In this document: positions 1 to 7,869 of the stretch, piece after piece
Numbering within the stretch: position 1 is the stretch's first letter
Layout: every line of letters starts with the position of its first letter
Assembly (NCBI GenBank): GCA_032095175.1
Contig: DAMCZI010000022.1
Span: 1 to 64,000 of the forward strand
Source of the DNA: DAMCZI01 sp032095175
GTDB taxonomy: Bacteria > Bacillota > Clostridia > Clostridiales > Caloramatoraceae
Direction: 5' to 3'
Length of the DNA: 64,000 nucleotides
Notes under the pieces: generated by a model
What the model was told of the DNA's origin: nothing
The model's database searches: none
The model's input: only the letters and a program-made list of their open reading frames with translations
Position numbers and translations under genes: made by a program

Positions 1-734
1 ACTGCTACTGGTGGATTGTTTGCCTTTTCCTTTTGTATTATTTCTATTGTTACTGTTGCTGTAGACTTCCCAACTTCATCTGTTATTGTGTATGTGAAGC
101 TGTCCTTATCTCCTGTAAAGTCTTGGTTTGGTACGTATGTGTAGGTTCCATCCTGGTTATCGATTAAATTTCCGTTTGTTGGGCTACTCACACTTTCTAT
201 TTTTAATTTATCTCCATCAGCATCTGTATCATTTTCTAAAAGCTCCGATGCAGTTATTTTTATGCTGTCAACTTTTCCAAGATCCAATGTAAAACTATCA
301 TCTACTGCTACTGGTGCATTGTTAAGTTGAGGCATTTTTATGTAGATATTTATTGTCCCAGATCCAATTCCTTCTACTCCAAATCTAACATCCTTGCTAG
401 GAATACTATAAGTAAATGTTCTATTTAAATCTCCAATTTTTGCTTCAACAACCATTTGAGTTATTTTATCACTAACATACTCACCATCGTCTTTACCAGT
501 AAACTTATCTCCACCATCTTTTTTACTCAAACTCATCTGTTTGCCATCAATAGTTAAAACTACGCTATTTATATTACTTATGTCCTTAATAGTATTCTTG
601 TCATCATCCTCAAAAAAAACATGAATGTTAGTACTTTTATTATCATTTGCATATGCTATGTTCCATCCTAAGCAAATCATTGCTGTCATTGATAAAGCTA
701 TTAATCTTTTTATACCCTTTTTAATAACCTTCAC
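1..734 (-). CDS. Secreted surface protein with tandem VCBS/cadherin-like repeats (partial)
   Basis: The gene is cut by the left window edge. A GTG start at 734 gives a basic, hydrophobic signal peptide ending near AYA. A short N-terminal domain follows, then a repeat beginning NNAPVAVDD that contains ENDTDADGD and DGTYTYVPN, and the next repeat begins NNPPVAV at the edge. Such repeats form beta-sandwich domains in adhesins and other large exported proteins. The GTG sits directly behind AAAGG, which is tight for a ribosome-binding site, so the exact start is uncertain; the KK-rich signal peptide favours it. It lies behind a c-di-GMP riboswitch, so a cell-surface attachment role is inferred. 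Nothing is known here of its C-terminus or anchoring. Confidence 0.8.
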   Translation of the reverse strand, partial: MKVIKKGIKRLIALSMTAMICLGWNIAYANDNKSTNIHVFFEDDDKNTIKDISNINSVVLTIDGKQMSLSKKDGGDKFTGKDDGEYVSDKITQMVVEAKIGDLNRTFTYSIPSKDVRFGVEGIGSGTINIYIKMPQLNNAPVAVDDSFTLDLGKVDSIKITASELLENDTDADGDKLKIESVSSPTNGNLIDNQDGTYTYVPNQDFTGDKDSFTYTITDEVGKSTATVTIEIIQKEKANNPPVA

Positions 735-796
735 CCCTTTACTTTTTAATTTGGATATAGCTTGTACATTTTTTGCACTTTCTTTTGTATTTATGT

Positions 797-847
797 AAAA
801 CAAAAAGCTGCCTGAATAAATACATTAAGCATTTTATTCATGGCAGC
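797..847 (-). terminator. Intrinsic terminator / expression platform of the c-di-GMP riboswitch
   Basis: On the minus strand the arms GCTGCC-TGAATAAA and TTTATTCA-GGCAGC pair and are followed by TTTTTGTTTT. The 5' arm reuses the TGCC that closes the aptamer base stem. Terminator and ligand-bound aptamer should therefore exclude each other, which predicts that c-di-GMP turns the downstream gene on. The structure is visible; the direction of control is inferred. Confidence 0.8.
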
Positions 848-920
848 CGGACGATCTTGGTATAAATACTTTAGACTCCTGACTTTGCGTCCCATCCTTT
901 CAGATGGTTTGCCTTTATCA
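841..920 (-). promoter_or_regulatory. c-di-GMP-I (GEMM-I) riboswitch aptamer
   Basis: The minus strand shows the conserved GEMM-I parts in order: GGCAAACC, a short hairpin with a GAAA-type tetraloop (ATC-TGAAA-GGAT), GGGACGCAAAG, a CTAAAG segment, and a closing GGCTGCC that pairs with the 5' GGC. The family binds cyclic di-GMP and commonly controls motility, adhesion and surface proteins in clostridia. It lies about 110 bases upstream of the repeat-containing surface protein and overlaps a terminator. Confidence 0.9.
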
Positions 921-954
921 TTGTATTATTATTAATAGCATTACCATTAACCTT

Positions 955-982
955 ATTTTATCATATTTTCCATTTATTTCAA
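955..982 (-). promoter_or_regulatory. Probable promoter of the riboswitch transcript
   Basis: On the minus strand TTGAAA at 982-977 and TAAAAT at 960-955 are separated by 16 bases. This puts a start near 948, just ahead of the aptamer. It is a sequence match only. Confidence 0.4.
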
Positions 983-1124
983 TATTTATTTAGTAATTAT
1001 TTCCATTTTTTATTCATATAATACTAGGCTATAGAAATTCTTGAAACAGCTTCTATATGTTTCGTATAAATGATTCTACATTGCTCGACCCTAAGCATTT
1101 ATGCGAAATCATATTCCTTGATTC

Positions 1125-1168
1125 ATTAATCGCACAGTACCCAATGTAAAATCTTTAGTGCGATTAAT
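1125..1168. repeat. Inverted repeat, 11-bp arms
   Basis: ATTAATCGCAC at 1125-1135 is mirrored by GTGCGATTAAT at 1158-1168 with a 22-base loop. Nearby AATGTAAA and TTTACATT are also complementary. It lies in the stretch 983-1245, where I see no gene. Function is unknown; it could be an operator or a transcript hairpin. Confidence 0.5.
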
Positions 1169-1245
1169 ATATTTACATTGAAAGAATCCGATAAAAACTA
1201 AAGATGTGATATGTGATGTTGTTGGAATTTTTGAAAAAAATGAAT

Positions 1246-1275
1246 AGGTGCTGGAATCTATAGATTCCAGCACCT
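1246..1275 (-). terminator. Terminator after tRNA-Pro (30-bp perfect palindrome)
   Basis: The palindrome AGGTGCTGGAATCTA plus its exact complement lies directly 3' of tRNA-Pro on the minus strand and is followed by ATTCATTTTTTTC. This fits an intrinsic terminator for the tRNA transcript. Confidence 0.8.
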
Positions 1276-1278
1276 ATC

Positions 1279-1354
1279 TGGTCTGGGTGACAAGATTTGA
1301 ACTTGCGACTTCATGAACCCCATTCATGCGCGCTACCATCTGCGCTACACCCAG
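1279..1354 (-). tRNA. tRNA-Pro (anticodon GGG)
   Basis: A full cloverleaf can be drawn on the minus strand. The acceptor stem is CTGGGTG/CACCCAG and the D arm is GCGC..GCGC. The anticodon stem CATGA/TCATG has loop ATGGGGT (anticodon GGG), and the T arm is GCAAG-TTCAAAT-CTTGT. The 3' ACCA is encoded. It reads codons CCC and CCT. Confidence 0.95.
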
Positions 1355-1595
1355 TCAATATTGTTTTAAGATACATATATATTATACACTATTTTAGGCT
1401 TTTTTCAATAGCATACAAATTTGCTTTTTAAGCTTGGTTTTAAGGGTAAATTGGTATTCCCTCATTATGTATTATATGAAAAATTGATGTTTTCTAGTAG
1501 GGCTTCCCCCTAAAATGCAAAAAAATTTTTTTATATAGAAGCCTTAACTGTTTATTTTGTGTTTAAAGAATGTATAATATTAGAGAGGTGATTAT

Positions 1596-2534
1596 ATGCT
1601 TTTTTTAAATCCAAATGACAGAATAGAGAATCAACCTGTTATAGTGAGGCAAATTGTAAAAAAGGTGGGACAGAATAATAAGGAGTATTATCATTTGCAG
1701 GTAAGCTATGGTATTAAAAGCTTTGATGCAAAAATATGGAATGGAGATGAAGAGATAGTACAGGAAATTACTCCTGGCTGTTTTGCAAATATATGGGGAA
1801 TCGCTAAGGATTTTAAAGGAAATCTTCAAATACATATAAATAAGATTGAGAGAATACAAAATCCTGATGATGAGCTTATTAAAACAATAGTTCCTTCATG
1901 CGAGCTTAATGAATTAGCTCTTTGTAATGATATAAATAAGATTATAGATACTGTTAAAGAACCAAAGCTAAGTGAGTTACTAAAGCTTGTTTTTAATTCT
2001 CCTGAAATTAAGGATTCCTTCTTTAAAAGAGCAGGAGGAATTGAAATACACCATGCATATATAGGGGGGCTTGCCCAACATACAGTCGAGGTAGCAAAGA
2101 TAGTTATTGGACTTTGTAGTATATTTGATTATATTAATTATGATTTGGCAGTAACTGCAGCTCTTCTTCATGATATAGGCAAAACCGTTGAGCTATCAGA
2201 TTTTCCTGAAAATAAGTATACCGATACCGGACGACTTTTAGGGCATATATCCCTTGGAGTTCAGATTATAAATGAGAAGATATCTGGTATAGCTGATTTC
2301 CCACAGGAGCTAAAGATTGCTTTAGAGCACTGTATACTAGCCCATCATGGCACATTGGATATGGGATCTCCTGTTGTTCCTATGACTCTAGAAGCATCTG
2401 CTGTGCATAATGCAGATAACTGCAGTGCGGAGTTGAATGGATTTAACTTGGCGATACAGAGAGATTCTGGAGTAGGGGCTTGGACTGATTATAATAGTAT
2501 ATATAAGAGGTATATTAAAAAGAACTGTATATAA
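1596..2534 (+). CDS. yhaM: YhaM-type 3'-5' exoribonuclease (OB fold + HD domain)
   Basis: This 312-residue protein has an N-terminal OB-fold nucleic-acid-binding part (about residues 12-90) and a metal-dependent HD phosphohydrolase domain. HD-type residues are visible as HH at 152-153, H162 and H192-D193 in LLHDIGK, followed later by HH in AHHG. The length matches Bacillus YhaM (about 314). The family trims RNA, and in some cases DNA, 3' ends. The ATG follows GAGAGGTGATT. It is a single gene that converges on the V-ATPase operon. Confidence 0.85.
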   Translation: MLFLNPNDRIENQPVIVRQIVKKVGQNNKEYYHLQVSYGIKSFDAKIWNGDEEIVQEITPGCFANIWGIAKDFKGNLQIHINKIERIQNPDDELIKTIVPSCELNELALCNDINKIIDTVKEPKLSELLKLVFNSPEIKDSFFKRAGGIEIHHAYIGGLAQHTVEVAKIVIGLCSIFDYINYDLAVTAALLHDIGKTVELSDFPENKYTDTGRLLGHISLGVQIINEKISGIADFPQELKIALEHCILAHHGTLDMGSPVVPMTLEASAVHNADNCSAELNGFNLAIQRDSGVGAWTDYNSIYKRYIKKNCI

Positions 2535-2535
2535 A

Positions 2536-2572
2536 AAAGGGGGCAGCTTCTATCTCGCTGCTCCCTTTTTAA
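2536..2572. terminator. Bidirectional terminator between yhaM and the V-ATPase operon
   Basis: The arms AAAAAGGGGGCAGC and GCTGCTCCCTTTTT are separated by a short loop, with U-tracts on both strands. The right arm overlaps the last codons of ntpD. Confidence 0.85.
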
Positions 2573-3185
2573 TCATGCTCTTTTTCTTTACAACCTTGAG
2601 CCTAAAGAAGTCTTCTCTGTCCTTCTCCTCAAGGGCATCCTGGATGTATTTAACCATTTCATTGTACTTTGGTATCTGTATGTTATCTAAGGCATTTGCC
2701 CTCTTTTGGGTCTTCTTAATTTCAGTTGCTAGCTTGTATACGGAGTTTTCAACCTCGGCCAGCTCCATAACAAGGTATCTTACCTCCTGGAACTTCTTAA
2801 AAGCTATATCCATGGAGGCATTTGTTTGATAAAAGCTGTAGGAGGGCTTTGCTTCTTCCCTTTTAAACTTTATCTTGGGGATTTCCACTCCCATTACGCT
2901 TTTATACATTATATTAAAATCGTCCCTCTCCGGTATGGATGCTGCAATGTCCTCGACACTTGAAATTCCCATTGTAAGGTTTGCTGTTTTCAGTGCCTCA
3001 TAGGCTTCTTGAAAGGTTGTGTTTATCCTTGACTGCACATCCTTTGCCTTTCCTAAAAGGCCCATCATTTCCCTTATAAGTACATTTCTCTTCTGGTCTA
3101 AAAGCTCATAGCCCTTTTTTGAAAATTCAAGGGTAGCCTTTGCACTCATAAGGTTAGCTTTGGTTGGGGCAATATTTATGTCCAT
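2550..3185 (-). CDS. ntpD: V-type ATP synthase/ATPase subunit D
   Basis: This 211-residue, largely alpha-helical protein starts with the family pattern MDINIAPTKANLM and has long N- and C-terminal helices. It forms the central rotor shaft that turns inside the A3B3 head. It is the last gene of the operon, five bases after ntpB, and ends in the bidirectional terminator. Confidence 0.93.
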   Translation of the reverse strand: MDINIAPTKANLMSAKATLEFSKKGYELLDQKRNVLIREMMGLLGKAKDVQSRINTTFQEAYEALKTANLTMGISSVEDIAASIPERDDFNIMYKSVMGVEIPKIKFKREEAKPSYSFYQTNASMDIAFKKFQEVRYLVMELAEVENSVYKLATEIKKTQKRANALDNIQIPKYNEMVKYIQDALEEKDREDFFRLKVVKKKSMIKKGAAR

Positions 3186-3189
3186 CTAA

Positions 3190-4569
3190 TCACCCCCTAT
3201 AGTGGGCTTCTATTGTTTCTGGATCAAGTCTGTCTAATTCTGATTTTGGAAGCTTTGAAAGCACCTTCCAAGCAAGATCCAGTGTTGCTGTTATACTTCT
3301 ATTATCATCAAAGCTCTGCTTTAAGAACTCATAATCAAATGCCTTTCCAAATTCGAGGTAGCATTTATCAACATCAGAAAGCTCATCCTCACCTATAACC
3401 TGGGATAGGGCTAAAACCTCCTGTACCCTGGAGTAGGATGAGAATATCTGGTTTGAAAGGGCTGGGTGGTCCTCTCTTGTGTAGCCTTCACCTATACCAT
3501 CCTTCATAAGTCTTGATAGGGATGGAAGAATGTTTATAGGAGGATAGATGTTTCTTTGAAAAAGCTCCCTGCTTAAAACAATCTGTCCCTCTGTGATATA
3601 ACCTGTAAGGTCTGGTATTGGATGGGTTATATCATCGTTTGGCATTGTAAGTATTGGTATCTGTGTTACAGAGCCCTTTGAGCCCTCTAATATTCCTGCT
3701 CTTTCATAAAGGCTTGCAAGGTCTGAATAAAGGTATCCCGGGTATCCCTTTCTTCCTGGAACCTCTTCCCTTGCTGAGGAAATTTCTCTTAGTGCTTCAC
3801 AGTAGCTTGTCATATCAGTCATTATAACAAGCACATGCATATTCTTTTCAAATGCAAGATATTCAGCTGCAGTAAGGGCACATCTTGGAGTTATTATTCT
3901 TTCAACAACAGGGTCATCTGCAAGGTTCATAAACATTACAACCCTCTCTAAAACTCCAGATTCCTCAAATACCCTTAGGAAATAGTGAGCATCATCATGC
4001 TTTACTCCCATTGCTGCAAAGACTATTCCAAAGTCCTCATTTCCATCACCCTGAAGCTTTGCCTGCTTAACTATCTGTGCAGCAAGCTGGTTGTGTGGAA
4101 GTCCGTTTCCTGAGAAAACAGGAAGCTTTTGTCCCCTTATTAGGGTTGTTAATCCATCTATTGCTGAAACTCCTGTTTGAATATAGTTTCTTGGATATTT
4201 TCTTGCAACAGGGTTAATTGGTCTTCCGTTTACATTAACCCTTTTACCTCCAAATAGCTCTCCGCCGCCATCCGCTGGCTCTCCTATTCCGTTAAAAACT
4301 CTTCCAAGCATATCCTTTGAAAGACTTATTTCAAGTGGTTTTCCTGTAAACCTTATTGAAACATCCTTTACTGAAAGTCCAGAGGTATTTTCAAATACCT
4401 GTATAATAGCCTTGTCCTTGTGGAGCTGCACAACTTTTCCGTGCTTTATCCCATCCTTTGTCTTTATCTGAACTATTTCATCATATGCTGCGTTTTTAAC
4501 ATCGGAAAGAACTATAAGGGGGCCTTCTATCCTTTCAAGCTGCATATATTCCTTAATCATTTTTATCAC
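3190..4569 (-). CDS. ntpB: V-type ATP synthase/ATPase subunit B
   Basis: The protein has 459 residues, close to the 458 of Enterococcus NtpB. It has an N-terminal beta-barrel (LERIEGPLIVLSDV), a nucleotide-fold core with SGNGLPHNQLAAQIV in place of a classic P-loop, and SYCEALREISSAREEVPGR. This is the regulatory, non-catalytic subunit of the A3B3 head. Its start overlaps the ntpA stop by four bases, indicating translational coupling. Confidence 0.95.
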   Translation of the reverse strand: MIKMIKEYMQLERIEGPLIVLSDVKNAAYDEIVQIKTKDGIKHGKVVQLHKDKAIIQVFENTSGLSVKDVSIRFTGKPLEISLSKDMLGRVFNGIGEPADGGGELFGGKRVNVNGRPINPVARKYPRNYIQTGVSAIDGLTTLIRGQKLPVFSGNGLPHNQLAAQIVKQAKLQGDGNEDFGIVFAAMGVKHDDAHYFLRVFEESGVLERVVMFMNLADDPVVERIITPRCALTAAEYLAFEKNMHVLVIMTDMTSYCEALREISSAREEVPGRKGYPGYLYSDLASLYERAGILEGSKGSVTQIPILTMPNDDITHPIPDLTGYITEGQIVLSRELFQRNIYPPINILPSLSRLMKDGIGEGYTREDHPALSNQIFSSYSRVQEVLALSQVIGEDELSDVDKCYLEFGKAFDYEFLKQSFDDNRSITATLDLAWKVLSKLPKSELDRLDPETIEAHYRG

Positions 4570-6335
4570 CCTTCATAAGCATTCAGTAGATTTTCAAAAT
4601 AATCTTTTATTCCTGCTTCTAACTTTTCAAATTCATCTGTATAATCATTTGATATTGTATATTTCATCTTTACTATTTCATTGAATATATCACTACTTCT
4701 AACCATGGATATTGGTATTCCCTTTTTAACAGCCTTAAGTGCATAGGTATATAATGAATAAATGGTTTTTAGCATCATAAGCTGTTTTTCAAGTGGAACA
4801 TAGGTATCATCCTTATGGTAGGCATTCTGCTGAAGATAGCCTATCTTTATAACCTTTGCTATTTCAAGGATCAACCTCTGTTCATCAGGAAGAACGTCTT
4901 CACCAACAAGCTTTACTATTTCCATAAGCTTGCCTTCCTCCTGAAGTATCCTTAACATTTCCCCTCTTAGCTCCATCATATCCTTGGAAACATTTTTATC
5001 ATACCAAGTTGTAAGTGAATCAATATATCCACTATAGCTTGAAAGCCAGTTTATAGCTGGATAATGTCTTGCATAGGCAAGCTTTTTATCAAGCCCTAAA
5101 AATGCTCCAACAAATCTCTTTGTATTCTGTGTAACAGGCTCGGAAAAATCTCCTCCTGCTGGAGAAACAGCACCTATTATTGTAACTGATGCTTCCTTTT
5201 CTCCAAGGGTTTCTACATAACCTGCTCTTTCATAGAACTCTGCAAGTCTTGATGGAAGGTATGCTGGATATCCTTCCTCTGCAGGCATTTCCTCAAGTCT
5301 TCCTGATATTTCTCTTAGTGCCTCTGCCCATCTTGATGTAGAATCCGCCATTATTGCAACATTGTATCCCATGTCTCTGTAATACTCTGCAATTGTTATT
5401 CCTGTATATATGGAAGCTTCTCTTGCAGCAACAGGCATGTTGGATGTATTTGCAATTAGTATTGTTCTGTTCATCAGTGGAAGTCCAGATTTTGGGTCAA
5501 TAAGCTTTGGGAAGTCCTCAAGAACTTCTGTCATCTCATTTCCTCTTTCTCCACATCCAATGTATACTATTATGTCAGCATCACTCCACTTTGCAAGCTG
5601 ATGCTGTGTCATTGTCTTTCCTGTTCCAAAACCACCTGGAATTGCAGTTGTTCCTCCCTTTGCAATTGGGAAGAAGGTATCTATAACTCTTTGTCCAGTA
5701 ACAAGTGGTCTATCTATTGGCTTTCTTACTGTAACAGGTCTTGGAATTCTTACGGGCCATTCCTGGTACATTTTAAGTTCATGTTTGTTTTTTCCATCAG
5801 AAAGTCTTACAAGAACCTCTTCCAAGTTATAGGTTCCATCATTAGCAGTAAACTCTACAGTTCCAAAAACTCCAGGAGGAACCATCAATCTATGGGTTAC
5901 AAGGGGAGTTTCTTCTACCTCTCCAAAAACCTGTCCTTCCTTGAGGGAATCACCATTCTTTACTAGAAGCTTTACATTCCATTCCTTTTCAAGGTTTATG
6001 GATTTAAGACCTATTCCCTCATCTATGAAGGTCCCTGATTTCTTATATATATATTCTAGTGGTCTTTGTATTCCATCAAATATATCTCCTATTATTCCAG
6101 GGCCAAGCTTTACAGATAGAGGGCTTCCTGTGGGATACACCATCTCCCCTACCTTAAGTCCTGTTGTTTCTTCATAGACCTGTACTGTTCCTGTATCCTT
6201 ATCTATTGATATTACTTCTCCTATTAGCTTCTTTTCTCCTACTGTAACCATTTCCCTCATCTTAAACCTGCTCATGTTTTCTGCTTTTATAACAGGTCCG
6301 TTGATGTAGGTAATAATTCCCATCTTGTCTTCCAT
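4566..6335 (-). CDS. ntpA: V-type ATP synthase/ATPase catalytic subunit A
   Basis: This is the 589-residue catalytic subunit. The Walker A motif GGFGTGKT is at residues 234-241. It is followed by GCGERGNEMTEVLEDFP and the SRWAEALREISGRLEEMP motif typical of V/A-type A subunits. The long non-homologous insert before the P-loop (about 110-190) separates it from F-type beta. The start follows GGTGGTG. It sits between ntpE and ntpB. Confidence 0.96.
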   Translation of the reverse strand: MEDKMGIITYINGPVIKAENMSRFKMREMVTVGEKKLIGEVISIDKDTGTVQVYEETTGLKVGEMVYPTGSPLSVKLGPGIIGDIFDGIQRPLEYIYKKSGTFIDEGIGLKSINLEKEWNVKLLVKNGDSLKEGQVFGEVEETPLVTHRLMVPPGVFGTVEFTANDGTYNLEEVLVRLSDGKNKHELKMYQEWPVRIPRPVTVRKPIDRPLVTGQRVIDTFFPIAKGGTTAIPGGFGTGKTMTQHQLAKWSDADIIVYIGCGERGNEMTEVLEDFPKLIDPKSGLPLMNRTILIANTSNMPVAAREASIYTGITIAEYYRDMGYNVAIMADSTSRWAEALREISGRLEEMPAEEGYPAYLPSRLAEFYERAGYVETLGEKEASVTIIGAVSPAGGDFSEPVTQNTKRFVGAFLGLDKKLAYARHYPAINWLSSYSGYIDSLTTWYDKNVSKDMMELRGEMLRILQEEGKLMEIVKLVGEDVLPDEQRLILEIAKVIKIGYLQQNAYHKDDTYVPLEKQLMMLKTIYSLYTYALKAVKKGIPISMVRSSDIFNEIVKMKYTISNDYTDEFEKLEAGIKDYFENLLNAYEG

Positions 6336-6346
6336 ATTTTCACCAC

Positions 6347-6958
6347 CTACTGAAGCATCTCAAATAGTCTTTCACCTATATATTCTCTTGATATGTCTAT
6401 TTTACTTAAAAACGACATATCTATCTTTATTCCATGCTCTGTGTCTATAACAATAAAGCCGCCTATTATATCATCATCATTTTGTATATTGAAATTTCTT
6501 GTTGAAAGCATCTTTTTAATGTCATCACCAAAAGAATCGTTATCTCTTGATGTAATATATACCTCTATGCTTGAATCTTCAGGGATTTCATCAAGTGCTG
6601 ATTGTAAGTCCTTGAGAACCGTCCCTTTGTATTCTGGGGTTTTAGCATAGGTTTCACCGTACTGACATAGATCATCTAGTGCTTCGTCGAATATCTTTTT
6701 TCTTGTCTCTAGAATTACTCTTTTTTCATCTATTCTTGCCTTTGACATTATTTGAAGTCTTTCTTTGTCTATATTTTTCATTCCCTCTTCAAATATCCTG
6801 TCACCTTCAGCCTTGAATTCAGCTTTTTTCTTGTCCAAAAGATTTCCGTATTCTGCGTTGAATTTATCTATCGCGCTTTGATTTTCTTTATCTACCTTAT
6901 CTTTTACTATCTTCGTAAAAAGCTTTAACTTCTCATCAATGGTAATCATAATAACCAC
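6347..6958 (-). CDS. ntpE: V-type ATP synthase/ATPase subunit E (peripheral stalk)
   Basis: The protein has 203 residues: a charged N-terminal helix (about 1-100) and a globular C-terminal alpha/beta part ending ISREYIGERLFEML. This is the subunit E pattern. With the NtpF-type subunit it forms the peripheral stalks that hold the A3B3 head. It begins two bases after ntpG. Confidence 0.9.
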   Translation of the reverse strand: MVIMITIDEKLKLFTKIVKDKVDKENQSAIDKFNAEYGNLLDKKKAEFKAEGDRIFEEGMKNIDKERLQIMSKARIDEKRVILETRKKIFDEALDDLCQYGETYAKTPEYKGTVLKDLQSALDEIPEDSSIEVYITSRDNDSFGDDIKKMLSTRNFNIQNDDDIIGGFIVIDTEHGIKIDMSFLSKIDISREYIGERLFEMLQ

Positions 6959-6959
6959 C

Positions 6960-7268
6960 TCATATTTTTATACCTATAGAATCTCTTACATACCCTGTTA
7001 TATAATCTTCTCCTCTTATGCTTCCATGTCTATCCGGTATTTCTATAATAAGGGGAAAGGCCATCTTCTGCTTTATGGCATTAACCTTTAGCCTCATACC
7101 TTCGGCAAGTTTTTCAGTAATAAGTATAATTCCTATTTCCTTATCCTTTGTAAGCTTATCTAAAAGCTTTTCACCTTCAGAAAGTTCAAAAACTTGAGTT
7201 CCCCTTATACCAGAAAGTCTCAAACCTAAGAGAGTGTCCATATTTTCGCTTAATGCATATATTTTCAT
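6960..7268 (-). CDS. ntpG: V-type ATP synthase/ATPase subunit F
   Basis: This 102-residue alpha/beta protein carries GIILITEKLAEGM and LIIEIPDRHGSIRGEDYI, the signature of the F subunit that joins subunit D in the central stalk. It is called NtpG in the Enterococcus naming. It lies between ntpK and ntpE. Confidence 0.9.
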   Translation of the reverse strand: MKIYALSENMDTLLGLRLSGIRGTQVFELSEGEKLLDKLTKDKEIGIILITEKLAEGMRLKVNAIKQKMAFPLIIEIPDRHGSIRGEDYITGYVRDSIGIKI

Positions 7269-7289
7269 TGGATCACATCCTAATATTTA

Positions 7290-7712
7290 TTATCCAAGCT
7301 TTTGAAGTATCATTATTGATATTATAAGGCCATATATCGCAATACCTTCTGCAAGTCCAACGAATATAATTGTTTTACCAAGTATCTTTGGATCTTCTGA
7401 TACTGCACCTAATGCTGATGAACCAACTGCTCCAACTGCATACCCAGTACCAATTGCTGCAAGACCTGTACTAAGTGCTGCTGCTATAAAACCAAGACCA
7501 CTTCCTGAATCTCCAGCTGTTGCTGCATGTGCAACCTGCGGGATTGAGGTGATTATAAGTCCTGTTAATACTGGGACAATTGGGTATATGTTTAAACGAA
7601 TTGCTCTTTTCAAACCGGATTTATCAGTTTTTTCTCCTCTAGAAAGCTTTATAACTCCATTTGTTATTATTCCAATAACCACTAATGTTGCAATTATTAA
7701 AAAGTAATACAT
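7290..7712 (-). CDS. ntpK: V-type ATP synthase/ATPase subunit K (membrane rotor ring)
   Basis: The protein has 140 residues and about four predicted membrane segments. The last two form a glycine-rich c-type hairpin: ALSTGLAAIGTGYAVG, then a loop with SEDP, then GLAEGIAIYG. The single ion-binding carboxylate is Glu122. The first two segments are not glycine-rich, and the second (PVLTGLIITSIPQVAHA) resembles a signal peptide. The residue after Glu122 is Gly, not the Ser/Thr common in Na+-binding rings, and no ETQ motif is present. Coupling ion is therefore unclear. There is a 157-base gap on its upstream side. Confidence 0.9.
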   Translation of the reverse strand: MYYFLIIATLVVIGIITNGVIKLSRGEKTDKSGLKRAIRLNIYPIVPVLTGLIITSIPQVAHAATAGDSGSGLGFIAAALSTGLAAIGTGYAVGAVGSSALGAVSEDPKILGKTIIFVGLAEGIAIYGLIISIMILQKLG

Positions 7713-7869
7713 ATTATCTTCCTCCTATTCAATACATTTTAATATTATATTTATTGTAAAAATTTTATTGCATTCCGCCTCTCCATAAACTGTAAGATTT
7801 TAAAAATTCATCTGTACTGTTTGGAGTGACAGAATGCAAGTTTTTTTGAGTTCTATATACAATAAAAAA

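Noticed and set aside
1246..1275. 30-bp perfect palindrome as an operator
   Set aside because: Its place right after tRNA-Pro and the following U-rich tract fit a terminator better.
5601..5966. 121-codon plus-strand ORF opposite ntpA
   Set aside because: It is a shadow of a strongly conserved catalytic subunit; no ribosome-binding site and low-complexity translation.
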